Source: Acidobacteriota bacterium
Lineage (GTDB): Bacteria; Acidobacteriota; Terriglobia; Bryobacterales; Bryobacteraceae
Reading direction: 5' to 3'
Length of the DNA: 64,000 nucleotides
NCBI GenBank assembly: GCA_018268935.1
Contig: JAFDVS010000038.1
Coordinates: 49,110-113,109 of the forward strand
The notes under the pieces were generated by a model that saw nothing but the letters and a program-made list of their open reading frames with translations, made no database searches and was not told where the DNA came from. Below are positions 36,443-44,646 of this stretch, piece after piece (position 1 is the stretch's first letter; every line of letters begins with the position of its first letter). Both the position numbers and the translations under genes were made by a program.

Positions 36443-37326
36443 CGTTACCTGGGCCAGGAAAGGCCATCGTGCATCTGAGCGAATATGACATCAGCAACCC
36501 ATGCACGGCGAAATTGCTGAAGAGTGAGCGGATCACGCCCAAGACAGAGGCGGAGGTGCGTCATCTCGTCCTGGAGTTACCTGAGGGCGACTTCGAATTT
36601 GTGGAGGGACAAAGCATCGGAGTGTTGGTCCCGGGTCCTCATGAATTTGGCAATAAATATCACTTCCGCCTGTACTCGATTGCCAGCTCCCGCAGAGGCG
36701 AGGATGGAAAGGCGAACACGGTTTCCATCTGCGTGAGGCGGTGCTTCTATATCGATGAGATCAGCGGGGAGCGGTTCCCGGGTGTGGCATCGAACTATCT
36801 GTGCGATGCGCAGCCGGGCGATCCCATCCGCATAGCCGGCCCCTATGGCGCACACTTTACGGTCCCGTCGGATCCTTCTGTCAATCTGTTGATGATTGGA
36901 ACCGGCACCGGTATCGCCCCGTTCCGCGCTTTTGTGCGGCATATCTACGAAGAGCGCGGAGGCTGGGAAGGCAAGGTGCGGTTGTTCTACGGCGCCCGCA
37001 CCGGCATGGAGATGCTCTACCACAACGACATCAACAAGGACTTGAACCTCTATTACAGCGAGAAGTCGTTCAAGGCTTTTGAGGCTGTGAGCCTGCGTCC
37101 CTACGTCGATCCCTCGCCGACACTGGACCGGCTGCTGGTGGAACAGCAGTTTGAAGTGTGGGACATGATCAAGAGCGACAACACCTACGTGTTCATCGCC
37201 GGGCTCAAGGACGCCATCGACAAATTCGAAAAAGCCATGTCCGTGATGGCGGGGTCAAAGGATGCCTGGCTCAAGCGAAAGACGGAACTGCTGGCCACAG
37301 GCAAACTGGCGGAGCTGATCTACTAG
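36433..37326 (+). CDS. Plant-type ferredoxin-NAD(P)+ reductase-like flavoprotein
   Basis: 297 residues from ATG 36433 (AAAGGAG 8 nt upstream). FAD is bound by R79-L-Y-S-I-A-S and the GVASNYL segment; the nicotinamide-nucleotide loop is GTGTGIAPFR (156-165), and the chain ends in tyrosine (AELIY) as in plant and cyanobacterial FNR, where the terminal Tyr stacks on FAD. There is no 2Fe-2S domain, unlike NqrF. As the last gene of the rnf operon it probably exchanges electrons between ferredoxin (or the complex) and NAD(P)H. Specificity for NADP or NAD cannot be decided by eye. Confidence 0.88.
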   Translation: MPVTLPGPGKAIVHLSEYDISNPCTAKLLKSERITPKTEAEVRHLVLELPEGDFEFVEGQSIGVLVPGPHEFGNKYHFRLYSIASSRRGEDGKANTVSICVRRCFYIDEISGERFPGVASNYLCDAQPGDPIRIAGPYGAHFTVPSDPSVNLLMIGTGTGIAPFRAFVRHIYEERGGWEGKVRLFYGARTGMEMLYHNDINKDLNLYYSEKSFKAFEAVSLRPYVDPSPTLDRLLVEQQFEVWDMIKSDNTYVFIAGLKDAIDKFEKAMSVMAGSKDAWLKRKTELLATGKLAELIY

Positions 37327-37452
37327 CTGAGCCGCGCGCGTGAGCAAGCGGTTGTTCGAGCCTTTTAGGCCCTCCGTACCAGGACTAAGTCTTTGAAAAA
37401 ACATTGAGCCTGTTTGCGATCGGATTACGCCACTCAGGGCAAGGAGTTTTCT

Positions 37453-38112
37453 GTGAAAACAATGTGCCCGAAGTTGCTTGTGGCAGCGTTGGCTGCCGCC
37501 TGTTCGCTCGGATATGCCGGGACGATCGCCGCCGTCGTACCGACCGACGTTTACGGCCGGGCTTTGATAGCGGAAGGAACGGGCGTCTACAGCGCCGGGT
37601 GGAGTCAGACGGGCTCGTACACCAACGTGAGCATCCGGATGGCACTGAAGGACTTTGGCGATGTGCCTGAGGCTGGAACCGTGCAGGCATTCCTGACCAA
37701 CCAGATTGGCGCGGGAACCACGCAGGCTGCCAACGAGGTGGTGGCCCCGGTTACGGTTGCCTTTGCGGCCGGTCACGAAGGGATGCTGACTCTTTTTACC
37801 GGCCTGTCTCTCGGGCCGGGGAACTACTACGTCACCATGACCCGGGTTCCGAGTGAAGTCACGTTTGCCCTCGTTGGTGAAGTAAGCTCGCCGTCGCCCG
37901 TGCTGGATACCGGCGTTGCAATCCTCGGATATGGCATCGCCATCGGCGCGCCTTCCACCTACATCCCCGACATGCCCCAGAACTGGACATTCACCGCCTG
38001 GGCCTTTGATGTCACCGGCGACCCGGTGGTGGACGGCGTGCCCGAGCCATCGAATCTGTGGCTGCTTGGTTCCGGGCTGATCCCTCTGATCTGGCGCATG
38101 CGGCGAGCCTGA
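37453..38112 (+). CDS. PEP-CTERM protein
   Basis: 219 residues. The start was set at GTG 37453 because AAGGAG lies 7 nt upstream; an ATG three codons later is too far from it. A signal peptide (LLVAALAAACSLGYA) is followed by a beta-rich body and a textbook sorting tail, VPEPSNLWLLGSGLIPLIWR followed by MRRA. It is exported and processed by an exosortase, which is not in the window. Function of the body is unknown. About 125 nt separate it from the Rnf operon, so it is probably transcribed on its own. Confidence 0.82.
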   Translation: MKTMCPKLLVAALAAACSLGYAGTIAAVVPTDVYGRALIAEGTGVYSAGWSQTGSYTNVSIRMALKDFGDVPEAGTVQAFLTNQIGAGTTQAANEVVAPVTVAFAAGHEGMLTLFTGLSLGPGNYYVTMTRVPSEVTFALVGEVSSPSPVLDTGVAILGYGIAIGAPSTYIPDMPQNWTFTAWAFDVTGDPVVDGVPEPSNLWLLGSGLIPLIWRMRRA

Positions 38113-38119
38113 AATCGTG

Positions 38120-38125
38120 TAGTCT
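38120..38125 (+). promoter_or_regulatory. TAGTCT, -10-like hexamer 6 nt before ATG 38132
   Basis: Fits the TANNNT-N6-start pattern seen at several genes in this window and implies a leaderless transcript; no Shine-Dalgarno sequence is present. Confidence 0.35.
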
Positions 38126-38131
38126 TACACT

Positions 38132-38503
38132 ATGCGACGAAGAAACCTTTTGGTTCTCAGCCTGTTGTTGGTTTTTTCCACTGCGCTAACAGCGGCGGAC
38201 ATCAGCGGCAAATGGACTGCGCAGGTGCCGGGGCGTGATGGAACTCCCCGGACAAACACGTTCCAATTGAAGGCAGACGGGGACAAGGTCACCGGGACAG
38301 TGGACGCCGGCCGTGGCGAGCCTGCTGCAATTGCCGATGGCAAAATCAGCGGTGATTCAGTGAGTTTCACGCTCACTCGTGAGTTCAATGGCAATACGAT
38401 CAAGTGGACCTACACGGGTACAGTGTCGGGCAACGAGATCAAATTCAAGCGCACAGGCGGGCAAGGCGAGCCGCGGGAGTTCACAGCCAAACGCGCTGAG
38501 TAG
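38132..38503 (+). CDS. Small secreted beta-barrel-like protein
   Basis: 123 residues: a signal peptide (MRRRNLLVLSLLLVFSTALTA) and about 100 residues of alternating strands (ISGKWTAQVPGRDG, TFQLKADGDKVTGTV, KISGDSVSFTLTREFNG, YTGTVSGNEIKFKRTGG). This is a lipocalin-like pattern, very common in acidobacteria. Ligand and role are unknown. The sugar isomerase gene starts 7 nt after its stop, so the two may share a transcript. Confidence 0.75.
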   Translation: MRRRNLLVLSLLLVFSTALTAADISGKWTAQVPGRDGTPRTNTFQLKADGDKVTGTVDAGRGEPAAIADGKISGDSVSFTLTREFNGNTIKWTYTGTVSGNEIKFKRTGGQGEPREFTAKRAE

Positions 38504-38510
38504 GCCCTGC

Positions 38511-39344
38511 TTGCGCAGGCGCGACATTCTTTATCTGGGGGCACTCCCGTTAGCTGCGGGTGTGCCTCCTTTGAAATTCGGGCACCGGCACGCCAGTATG
38601 ATGCGCGAGCCGGATCTCAGCGTGTTCGAACTGGCGAGCCGCATTCGCGGATTACAAGGCGTGGAATTGCAGGTGCGGTGGAAAAGCTACAGCCTTTGGG
38701 ATCGGGCAACGCTGCAAGCCACCAAGCGCGAAGCATTTCGTTGGGGGATTCAGATCCCTTCGCTGGCGGGGATTTGGCGGCCTGGCGCCTCACTGGTATC
38801 GAGCCCGGAAGAGAGCCTGCGGCGCTCGATTGCTGCCGCTGAGTTCCTGGGAGCATCGGTGATATTAGTGGCTGCCTTCCGGGACCGCTGCCCGAATGTG
38901 AAGGAAGAAAGTTCGTATGGGCCGGCGGTGCGAAGTCTGCAGAAACTAGCGCCTGTCGCGGCGGACGCAGGCGTGCTGCTCGGACTGGAGACTTCATTGA
39001 GTCCGGCAGACAACCGGAAGCTGGTCGATCTGGTGAATCATCCAGCCGTGCAGGTATACTACGACGTCCACAACTTCGAATTTTATGAGCACACAGGCCA
39101 AGCTGTACCAGGGATCGCAACAGTAGGGAAAGATCACCTCTGCCAGGTGCACCTGAAGAACGAAAAGAAACTACTGGCGGAACCGGGGCTGGTGGATTGG
39201 ACCGCCGCCGTCCGGGCTTTACGGGCTGTCCAGTACGAAGGCTGGTACGTGTTCGAGACGGCGCACACAAGCGCCGAGCAATGCATAGAAGCCACCCAGC
39301 GCAACATCGAGTTTGTGCGTAGAGTCTACAACTCCAGCCACTGA
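38511..39344 (+). CDS. Exported sugar phosphate isomerase/epimerase-type TIM barrel
   Basis: 277 residues if the TTG at 38511 is the start. That choice gives an RR-containing leader (LRRRDILYLGALPLAAG) right after the previous stop; the frame extends further up to 38379 but overlaps the previous gene. The AP-endonuclease-2 type TIM barrel keeps its metal ligands: E in LLGLET, D and H in YYDVHN, H in CQVHLKN and E in YVFET. The substrate is probably a sugar or inositol derivative. It overlaps the convergent Gfo/Idh/MocA gene by 19 nt. Confidence 0.75.
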   Translation: MRRRDILYLGALPLAAGVPPLKFGHRHASMMREPDLSVFELASRIRGLQGVELQVRWKSYSLWDRATLQATKREAFRWGIQIPSLAGIWRPGASLVSSPEESLRRSIAAAEFLGASVILVAAFRDRCPNVKEESSYGPAVRSLQKLAPVAADAGVLLGLETSLSPADNRKLVDLVNHPAVQVYYDVHNFEFYEHTGQAVPGIATVGKDHLCQVHLKNEKKLLAEPGLVDWTAAVRALRAVQYEGWYVFETAHTSAEQCIEATQRNIEFVRRVYNSSH

Positions 39345-40384
39345 CGCGTCTCGGAAGTTGTGGCCACCGCATCCAGCAGACGCTGCACCTTGGCGCCATC
39401 TTCGAAGTTGGGATGGAACGGCTCTCCGCGGTCCAGCGCAAAAAGAAACTCGGCGAGTGTGGCGATGAACGTGTGCTCATAGCCAATAATGTGGCCGGGC
39501 TTCCAGAATTCCGAGCCTACCAGAATGTCACGCAATCCCTGGCGATCATCCGGCTCCGTGGCATCCAGGTAGTGGAGATGATTCAAGCGCTCCAGATTGA
39601 ACCCGAGCATGCCTTTCGATCCATGGATCTCAAAGGCGTTGCGATTGCGGCACCCGATGGCAAAGCGTGTGGCTTCAAACGAACCGAGGCTGCCGTTCTT
39701 AAAGCGCGCTAAAGCGAGAGCTGCGTCGTCGACCTTACGCCCCGGGGTGAACGCGTGGAGAGTGCCGCTCAGGGATTCGACCGGCCCGTTGAGCCAAAGC
39801 GCAAGATCAAGCGCATGCGAGAGGAGATCACCCGCGGCGCCGGAACCAGCGAAGGATGGGTCCATACGCCAGACATTGGCGCGGCTGGGATCGGGTCCCC
39901 ATTGCTGCAGATAAGTGGAACGGTAGTGATAGATGTCGCCGAGCTTCCCTTCAGCCAGCCAGCGTTGCGCGAGAGCAATCGCCGGCACACGGCGATAGTT
40001 GAACCAGACGAGATTGGGAACGTTTCGCGCTGCCTCGGCCATCGCTTCGGCTTCCGCAAAGTTCATGGCAAGCGGCTTTTCGCAGAGTACGATCTTCCCT
40101 GCCCTGGCTGCGGCGATAGCCACTTCGGCATGCAGGTGGTTCGGCAGACAGATATCCACCGCATCAATCTCTCCGTGGTCGATGGCGGCGCGCCAATCGG
40201 TGGTGGTTTCTTCCCAACCCCAGCGTGCCGCCATACGATCGAGCGATGCCTGATCGCGCCCGCAGAGCAGTGAGCAACGGATGCGAAACGGAATATCGAA
40301 GAAGTGCGACACCTGGCGCAAAGCGTTGGAATGGGCCTTGCCCATGAATCCCTGCCCCAGTAGGGCGACACGAAGTTCACGCAT
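39326..40384 (-). CDS. Gfo/Idh/MocA-family NAD(P)-dependent dehydrogenase
   Basis: 352 residues. The N-terminal Rossmann fold has GQGFMGKAHSNAL (residues 10-22) for the dinucleotide; CEKPLAMNFAEA carries the EKP motif with the catalytic lysine, and the second domain has SHALDLALWL with a conserved histidine. It oxidises or reduces a sugar or cyclitol. Its ATG overlaps the end of the MFS transporter gene by 8 nt, so transport and oxidation of the same compound are likely linked. The substrate is not known. Confidence 0.88.
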   Translation of the reverse strand: MRELRVALLGQGFMGKAHSNALRQVSHFFDIPFRIRCSLLCGRDQASLDRMAARWGWEETTTDWRAAIDHGEIDAVDICLPNHLHAEVAIAAARAGKIVLCEKPLAMNFAEAEAMAEAARNVPNLVWFNYRRVPAIALAQRWLAEGKLGDIYHYRSTYLQQWGPDPSRANVWRMDPSFAGSGAAGDLLSHALDLALWLNGPVESLSGTLHAFTPGRKVDDAALALARFKNGSLGSFEATRFAIGCRNRNAFEIHGSKGMLGFNLERLNHLHYLDATEPDDRQGLRDILVGSEFWKPGHIIGYEHTFIATLAEFLFALDRGEPFHPNFEDGAKVQRLLDAVATTSETRQWLEL

Positions 40385-41570
40385 GGAAAGCAGTCCTCCT
40401 ACTGAGCGTATCGAGCAATAGCACCCCGGCGAGCGGCATCAGAGCCGCGAGAAGAAACACGGGCGTATAAGAAACATGATCCACAAGACGGCCCGTGAGC
40501 AGCGGAAACAGCATGCCACTGAGCCCGCCGGCGACACCGGTAAGGCCGGTGACGCGCGCGACCGAAGCTTCGGGAGAAAGATCCGAGATGCGGGCAAAGA
40601 AATTGGCGGATAGACACGTGTGCCCAAGCAGGACCATGCAAATGGCCGTGATGGCGAGCACGGCTGAGCTTGCGTGCGGCACGGCAAAGCTGAGCAGGCA
40701 GAGAGCGGAACCTCCGTACATCGTGATGCGGCGTGCGGTAGTGAGCGACGCTCCCCGGCGCATGAGGTAGCCGGCAAGCCAACCTCCGCCGATGTTGCCG
40801 ATGTCACCGAACAGGAACGGAATCCAGGCAAACAGGCCGATGGATTGCAAACTGAGGCCGCGCTCGCGGAAGAGATATTCGGGAGTCCAATACCAGTAGA
40901 ACTGCACCACCGGCCCAATCAGGAGGCGGCAGAGAATCAGCCCCCACACTTCGGAATGCTTCAGCAATTCGGCGTTGCGGATCGATTCCGTGTGAGCGGT
41001 TTGCGGAGCGGGAGATTGGCGAAAGAATACCCGCCAGAGAACGACCCATGCAAAGCCAAGCGCGGCAGGAACAAGAAAGCCGCTTTGCCAGCCGAGTCGC
41101 AGAGTAAGGAAGACGATGGCCGGTGGGGCGATCATCGCGCCAATCATGCTTCCCGCATTGAAGATGCCAACAGCGAAGGCGCGCTCATCGGCAGGAAAGT
41201 GTTGCGAGACGATCTTCATGGCGGAAGAGAAGTTGGCGCTCTCGCCTGTGCCAAGCCAGAAACGAAGGGCTGCAAAATGCCACATGGCACGCCCAAGGGA
41301 ATGCAGTCCTGTCGCAATCGACCACCACGCCACGGCAAAGGACAAGGTGAATCTCGCGCCTTTGCGATCGGCGAGCCAACCCATCGGGAACTCGCCGGTC
41401 ATCATGCCGAATTGAAAACACGCAACGATGATGCCGTAGTCGGTGTTGGTCAGTTGAAACTGATTGCGAAGAATCGGCGCGAGAACGGAGAGCGCCTGGC
41501 GGTCGACGAAGTTGATGATCGTCACCGCAAGCAGCAACGCCAGGACAACCCAGCGAGATTGCGGAAGCAC
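40377..41570 (-). CDS. MFS transporter, anion:cation symporter (hexuronate/sugar-acid) type
   Basis: 397 residues from GTG 41570, twelve hydrophobic helices. The MFS motif between TM2 and TM3 reads GWLADRKGARFTL, and the opening NFVDRQALSVLAP is characteristic of the ACS family (ExuT, glucarate and phthalate carriers). It probably imports a sugar acid with H+ or Na+. It lies between DUF362 (abutting, 0 nt) and the dehydrogenase (8-nt overlap) in one operon. Confidence 0.88.
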   Translation of the reverse strand: MLPQSRWVVLALLLAVTIINFVDRQALSVLAPILRNQFQLTNTDYGIIVACFQFGMMTGEFPMGWLADRKGARFTLSFAVAWWSIATGLHSLGRAMWHFAALRFWLGTGESANFSSAMKIVSQHFPADERAFAVGIFNAGSMIGAMIAPPAIVFLTLRLGWQSGFLVPAALGFAWVVLWRVFFRQSPAPQTAHTESIRNAELLKHSEVWGLILCRLLIGPVVQFYWYWTPEYLFRERGLSLQSIGLFAWIPFLFGDIGNIGGGWLAGYLMRRGASLTTARRITMYGGSALCLLSFAVPHASSAVLAITAICMVLLGHTCLSANFFARISDLSPEASVARVTGLTGVAGGLSGMLFPLLTGRLVDHVSYTPVFLLAALMPLAGVLLLDTLSRRTAFHA

Positions 41571-42695
41571 CTAGACCGCGCCTGGGAACTTGTACTTCAC
41601 GTCGGCGATCTTCTCCCCAACCACTTCGATGCTCTTCAGATCGGCCGTGCCGACACCAAGCTTCTCCGCCAGCAGCAGCGTGTTGTCGCACTTCTGGAAC
41701 GGGGCGATGCCTTTGGCGGCTCGGGGATCGTAGCCCATCACCGCGGTGCCCACAGTGTCAGTGGTAACAGGATTGGTCCCGAGAATCATGACACCCGGCT
41801 TCGCCAAACCAAGTTCGCTCCGGATCCATGGGCCTTCTCCGCCGGTCATGGTTTCCACACCGTCGATAAAAGCAATGTCGATAGGGCGTGCGGACACCAG
41901 TTCAGCAGTGATGCGCGGCATGCGGTGGTAGGGTTCGCGGCTGCTCGATGGATCGAGCTCGGCGGGCGAGCAAGTGGCAGGCTGCCGCTTACCGAAGTGG
42001 CAGGTTGTGGCGCGCCCCTTAGTCGGATTCTCGTTGGGCTCCTTCTCACCGGCATCGTCGCCATATATGGCTGCCGGTGTGATGCCGAAGATGTTCTTCA
42101 TCGAAAGCGTGACGCCACAGGTTTCGTGGTTCTTCAGCTTCGCCATCGACATGAAAACATCGGTGTCGTGATAGGCGTGATTGAGATCGTAGGCAGGAAA
42201 GATCAGTCCGCCGCTTGGCACTTTGAAGCGATGGTACTGCTTCCCCTTCCCCAGCGCGTTGGTGTTCTCGAACTCGATGTTAGGCGCGGCAGCGAGGAGT
42301 TGGCGCACGTTCCAGCCGGAATCGAGAAGGTACTCCTCCAGAGGTCCGGAGGTAGCCCACGCGCTCTCGGTGAAGCGGATGCGTTTGGCGCCCGCGCGGT
42401 GCAACACATACGCCATGGCCGAGACAGTCTTCGGGTGCGAGTAGTGCGTCAGACCCAGCGCTTTGCCGCGGAACCGAAGCCCGGGGCTACCCGTAAGGTT
42501 CAGCTTCACGGTGACCGTTTTGTTCTTGACCAGCTTGCCCGCGCCGCCGATCTGATCGAACATGCGTGTGAACACGGCCACCAGATCCTCTTCATAGGCC
42601 GGAACCTTGGCAAGGGAGACAGGGGCAGTGGGCAGACTCGGGGCGGCAAGGGCAGGCACGGCGCCGGCCAGGGCAAGAAGTTCGCGTCGGGTCAT
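41571..42695 (-). CDS. Tat-exported DUF362 protein
   Basis: 374 residues from ATG 42695, giving the leader MTRRELLALAGAVPALAAPS, a twin-arginine-type signal. The DUF362 core is clear: VTVKLNLTG, then FMSMAKLKNHETCGVTLSMKN and IAFIDGVETMTGGEGPW. DUF362 proteins are uncharacterised, sometimes linked to Fe-S chemistry; no ferredoxin site is present here. The frame opens upstream to 42818 but within the M20 peptidase gene. It is first in the operon with the MFS transporter and dehydrogenase. Confidence 0.82.
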   Translation of the reverse strand: MTRRELLALAGAVPALAAPSLPTAPVSLAKVPAYEEDLVAVFTRMFDQIGGAGKLVKNKTVTVKLNLTGSPGLRFRGKALGLTHYSHPKTVSAMAYVLHRAGAKRIRFTESAWATSGPLEEYLLDSGWNVRQLLAAAPNIEFENTNALGKGKQYHRFKVPSGGLIFPAYDLNHAYHDTDVFMSMAKLKNHETCGVTLSMKNIFGITPAAIYGDDAGEKEPNENPTKGRATTCHFGKRQPATCSPAELDPSSSREPYHRMPRITAELVSARPIDIAFIDGVETMTGGEGPWIRSELGLAKPGVMILGTNPVTTDTVGTAVMGYDPRAAKGIAPFQKCDNTLLLAEKLGVGTADLKSIEVVGEKIADVKYKFPGAV

Positions 42696-42699
42696 ACCG

Positions 42700-43932
42700 C
42701 TATGGTATCCGACTTCCGTAAGCCAGAATCGTGAGCAGAACCATCTGCGGCCCCTTCCACGCTTCGTCTGGTTCGAACCATTCGTCGAGCGAATGCGCGT
42801 TGTTGCCTTTGCCACCACCGCCGAGTGTCACCGCGGGAATGCCCAGACTAATCGGCAGGTTGGAATCGGTGGAACTGTAGCCCAGGGACGGCTTATGCCC
42901 GGTGGCTTGAGAAGCCCACTGGGCCGCCCGGACAAGCGCGTTATCGGCGGGAGTCTGTCCGCCAGGGCGATGGCTGACGATCTTGTGCTCTTCCTTGATA
43001 ACGGTACCGGAGGCTTTGCGCATGGCGTTCTCTTCGGCAACACCCATGCGGACGGATTCAAGAAACTTCAGTTCGAGCTTGTCGAGTTCGCCCGGATCTT
43101 CAGAGCGGAGATCCACTTCCAACGAGGCCTCTTCAGCGATCGCGTTGATGGTAGTTCCACCGCTGATCTTGCCGACGTTATAAGTGGTCTTCGGTTTTGC
43201 GGGAACAGGCAGCACGGCGAGCTTCGCAACAATCAGCGCGGCGGCGTGAACGGCACTCGGGCGGCCGAAGTTTCCATAGCTGTGGCCGCCGGGCCCATGC
43301 AGATTCACCAGGTAGCGCTTCACCCCGGTTCCCCCATTCACAATGCGGGCAGGGGAGACACCGTCGATAGAGATGAAGGAATCGAGCTTGGATTTGTGCG
43401 GGCTTTGACCGAAGAGATAGCGGACCCCGTTCAGATCGCCGAGCCCTTCCTCACCAACGTTCGCCACGAACAGCAGAGTCTTGCTGGTTTCGATCGAAGC
43501 GTGATTGAGAGCCTCCACGATGGCGAGCAAGGCAGCGAGCCCACGGCTGTCGTCACCAATCCCAGGTGCGAACCAGCGCTTGCCCTCCTTGCGGACCTTG
43601 GTGTTGACGCCAGGAGCGAACGAGATATCGAGATGGGCCGCGATGACCAGGGCTTTCGCAGACTTGCCGGGACGCCATCCGAGCACGTTGCCCTGCTTGT
43701 CGATCTCTACGTCCTTCAGACCGACGCGCCGGAATTCCTTCTCCATGTAGCGTGCGCGTTGTGCTTCCTGGAATGTTGGCGCGGGGATTTCGGCGATACG
43801 TATCTGGTTGTCGAGGTGCTCCTCGTGGTGTGCTTTGAGGTAATCGAGCGCCTTACGCACCTCCGGCTTTTGCAGAATGGCATCCTGAGCAAAGCAGGCC
43901 AGCGCGGACATAAGCAGTAACAAAAGCACCAT
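42700..43932 (-). CDS. Secreted M20-family metallopeptidase
   Basis: 410 residues with a signal peptide (MVLLLLLMSALACFAQ). Metal ligands and catalytic residues are in place: AAHLDISF (H, D), GIGDDSRGL (D), VGEEGLGD (general base E plus metal E), FISIDG (D) and NAHSLDEWF (H). The dimerisation (lid) domain lies between (GPGGHSYGNFG). It should hydrolyse peptides or N-acyl amino acids in the periplasm. It precedes the DUF362 gene by 4 nt. Confidence 0.88.
   Translation of the reverse strand: MVLLLLLMSALACFAQDAILQKPEVRKALDYLKAHHEEHLDNQIRIAEIPAPTFQEAQRARYMEKEFRRVGLKDVEIDKQGNVLGWRPGKSAKALVIAAHLDISFAPGVNTKVRKEGKRWFAPGIGDDSRGLAALLAIVEALNHASIETSKTLLFVANVGEEGLGDLNGVRYLFGQSPHKSKLDSFISIDGVSPARIVNGGTGVKRYLVNLHGPGGHSYGNFGRPSAVHAAALIVAKLAVLPVPAKPKTTYNVGKISGGTTINAIAEEASLEVDLRSEDPGELDKLELKFLESVRMGVAEENAMRKASGTVIKEEHKIVSHRPGGQTPADNALVRAAQWASQATGHKPSLGYSSTDSNLPISLGIPAVTLGGGGKGNNAHSLDEWFEPDEAWKGPQMVLLTILAYGSRIP
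42702..42707 (-). promoter_or_regulatory. TACCAT, -10-like hexamer 6 nt before the DUF362 ATG
   Basis: TACCAT-AGCGGT-ATG on the minus strand. It overlaps the stop codon of the upstream peptidase gene, so it would be an internal promoter making a leaderless mRNA. There is no Shine-Dalgarno sequence. Confidence 0.4.
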
Positions 43933-43938
43933 GGATCG

Positions 43939-43944
43939 ATCATA
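43939..43944 (-). promoter_or_regulatory. TATGAT, -10 hexamer 6 nt before the M20 peptidase ATG
   Basis: TATGAT-CGATCC-ATG; five of six match the sigma70 -10 consensus, spaced so that the mRNA would begin at the A of the ATG. No Shine-Dalgarno sequence. Confidence 0.5.
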
Positions 43945-43962
43945 GTGGAGAGAGACTTAGTT

Positions 43963-44250
43963 ATGCCCACGATAGGAGTATTGACTTTAGAACTGCATCT
44001 CCCCGATTCGCATTCGCTGAAAGACAAGCGAAGCGTGGTGAAGGGATTGAAAGACAGGCTGCGTCACCGGTTCAACGTATCGGTGGCGGAGATTGGAGGA
44101 CAGGATACGTGGCAGCGATCGGTGATTGCCGCGGTGACGGTGTCGCATGAGCGGCCGCACGCCGAGAAGGTGCTGCAGACGGTAGAGAATGACGCCGCGA
44201 ATTTTCTTGGCGGCGTCTTAGTGGACAGCGGCGTGGAGTGGATTGACTGA
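43963..44250 (+). CDS. DUF503 (YlxP-like) small protein
   Basis: 95 residues from ATG 43963 (GGAGAG upstream); a GTG at 43945 would add six residues. The signature LHLPDSHSLKDKRSVVKGLKDRL and FNVSVAEIGGQDTWQRS define the family, which is often found next to ribosome and translation genes. The molecular role is unsettled. Its TGA overlaps the ATG of the S4-domain gene (TGATG), linking both to RNA/ribosome function. Confidence 0.88.
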   Translation: MPTIGVLTLELHLPDSHSLKDKRSVVKGLKDRLRHRFNVSVAEIGGQDTWQRSVIAAVTVSHERPHAEKVLQTVENDAANFLGGVLVDSGVEWID

Positions 44251-44633
44251 TGGAACGCGTTCGCATCGACAAATGGCTGTGGGCCGCTCGCTTCTTCAAG
44301 ACCCGCTCCATCGCCGCGCGTGCCTGTGATCTGGGCCGGATTCAATCCAACGGACACCCCGCGAAACCAGCGCGCGAAGTGCATGCCGGCGACATGCTGC
44401 GAATCAGGAACGAAAGCAACGAGTTCGAAATTGAGGTGCTGGCCTTGAGTGAGATACGCGGCCCGGCCACAGTGGCGCAGACACTCTATCGCGAGACGGA
44501 CGCGAGCAAAGAGCAGCGGCGGAAGATCGCCGAGGAGCGGAAGAACAATCCGCACTATGAAGAAGAGCGCGTGGGCCGGCCATCCAAACGTGACCGGCGC
44601 CAGATTGGGCGGGTGCGTGGTTTCATTCAATAG
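44250..44633 (+). CDS. hslR: S4-domain RNA-binding protein, Hsp15-like
   Basis: 127 residues. The S4 domain is at the N-terminus (RIDKWLWAARFFKTRSIAARA, then GRIQSNGHPAKPAREV and VHAGDMLRI), followed by a basic tail (EERVGRPSKRDRRQIGR). Hsp15 binds free 50S subunits carrying a stalled nascent chain. Start is fixed by TGATG coupling to the DUF503 gene. The exported Nif3-like gene begins 13 nt downstream. Confidence 0.88.
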   Translation: MERVRIDKWLWAARFFKTRSIAARACDLGRIQSNGHPAKPAREVHAGDMLRIRNESNEFEIEVLALSEIRGPATVAQTLYRETDASKEQRRKIAEERKNNPHYEEERVGRPSKRDRRQIGRVRGFIQ

Positions 44634-44646
44634 AAGGAGAATCGGC

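Noticed and set aside
40674..42734. A 686-codon plus-strand frame opposite the MFS transporter and DUF362 genes
   Set aside because: It crosses the junction of two well-recognised minus-strand genes and has no family or start signal.
42607..43920. A 437-codon plus-strand frame opposite the M20 peptidase
   Set aside because: Shadow of the peptidase, whose catalytic residues are all present on the minus strand.
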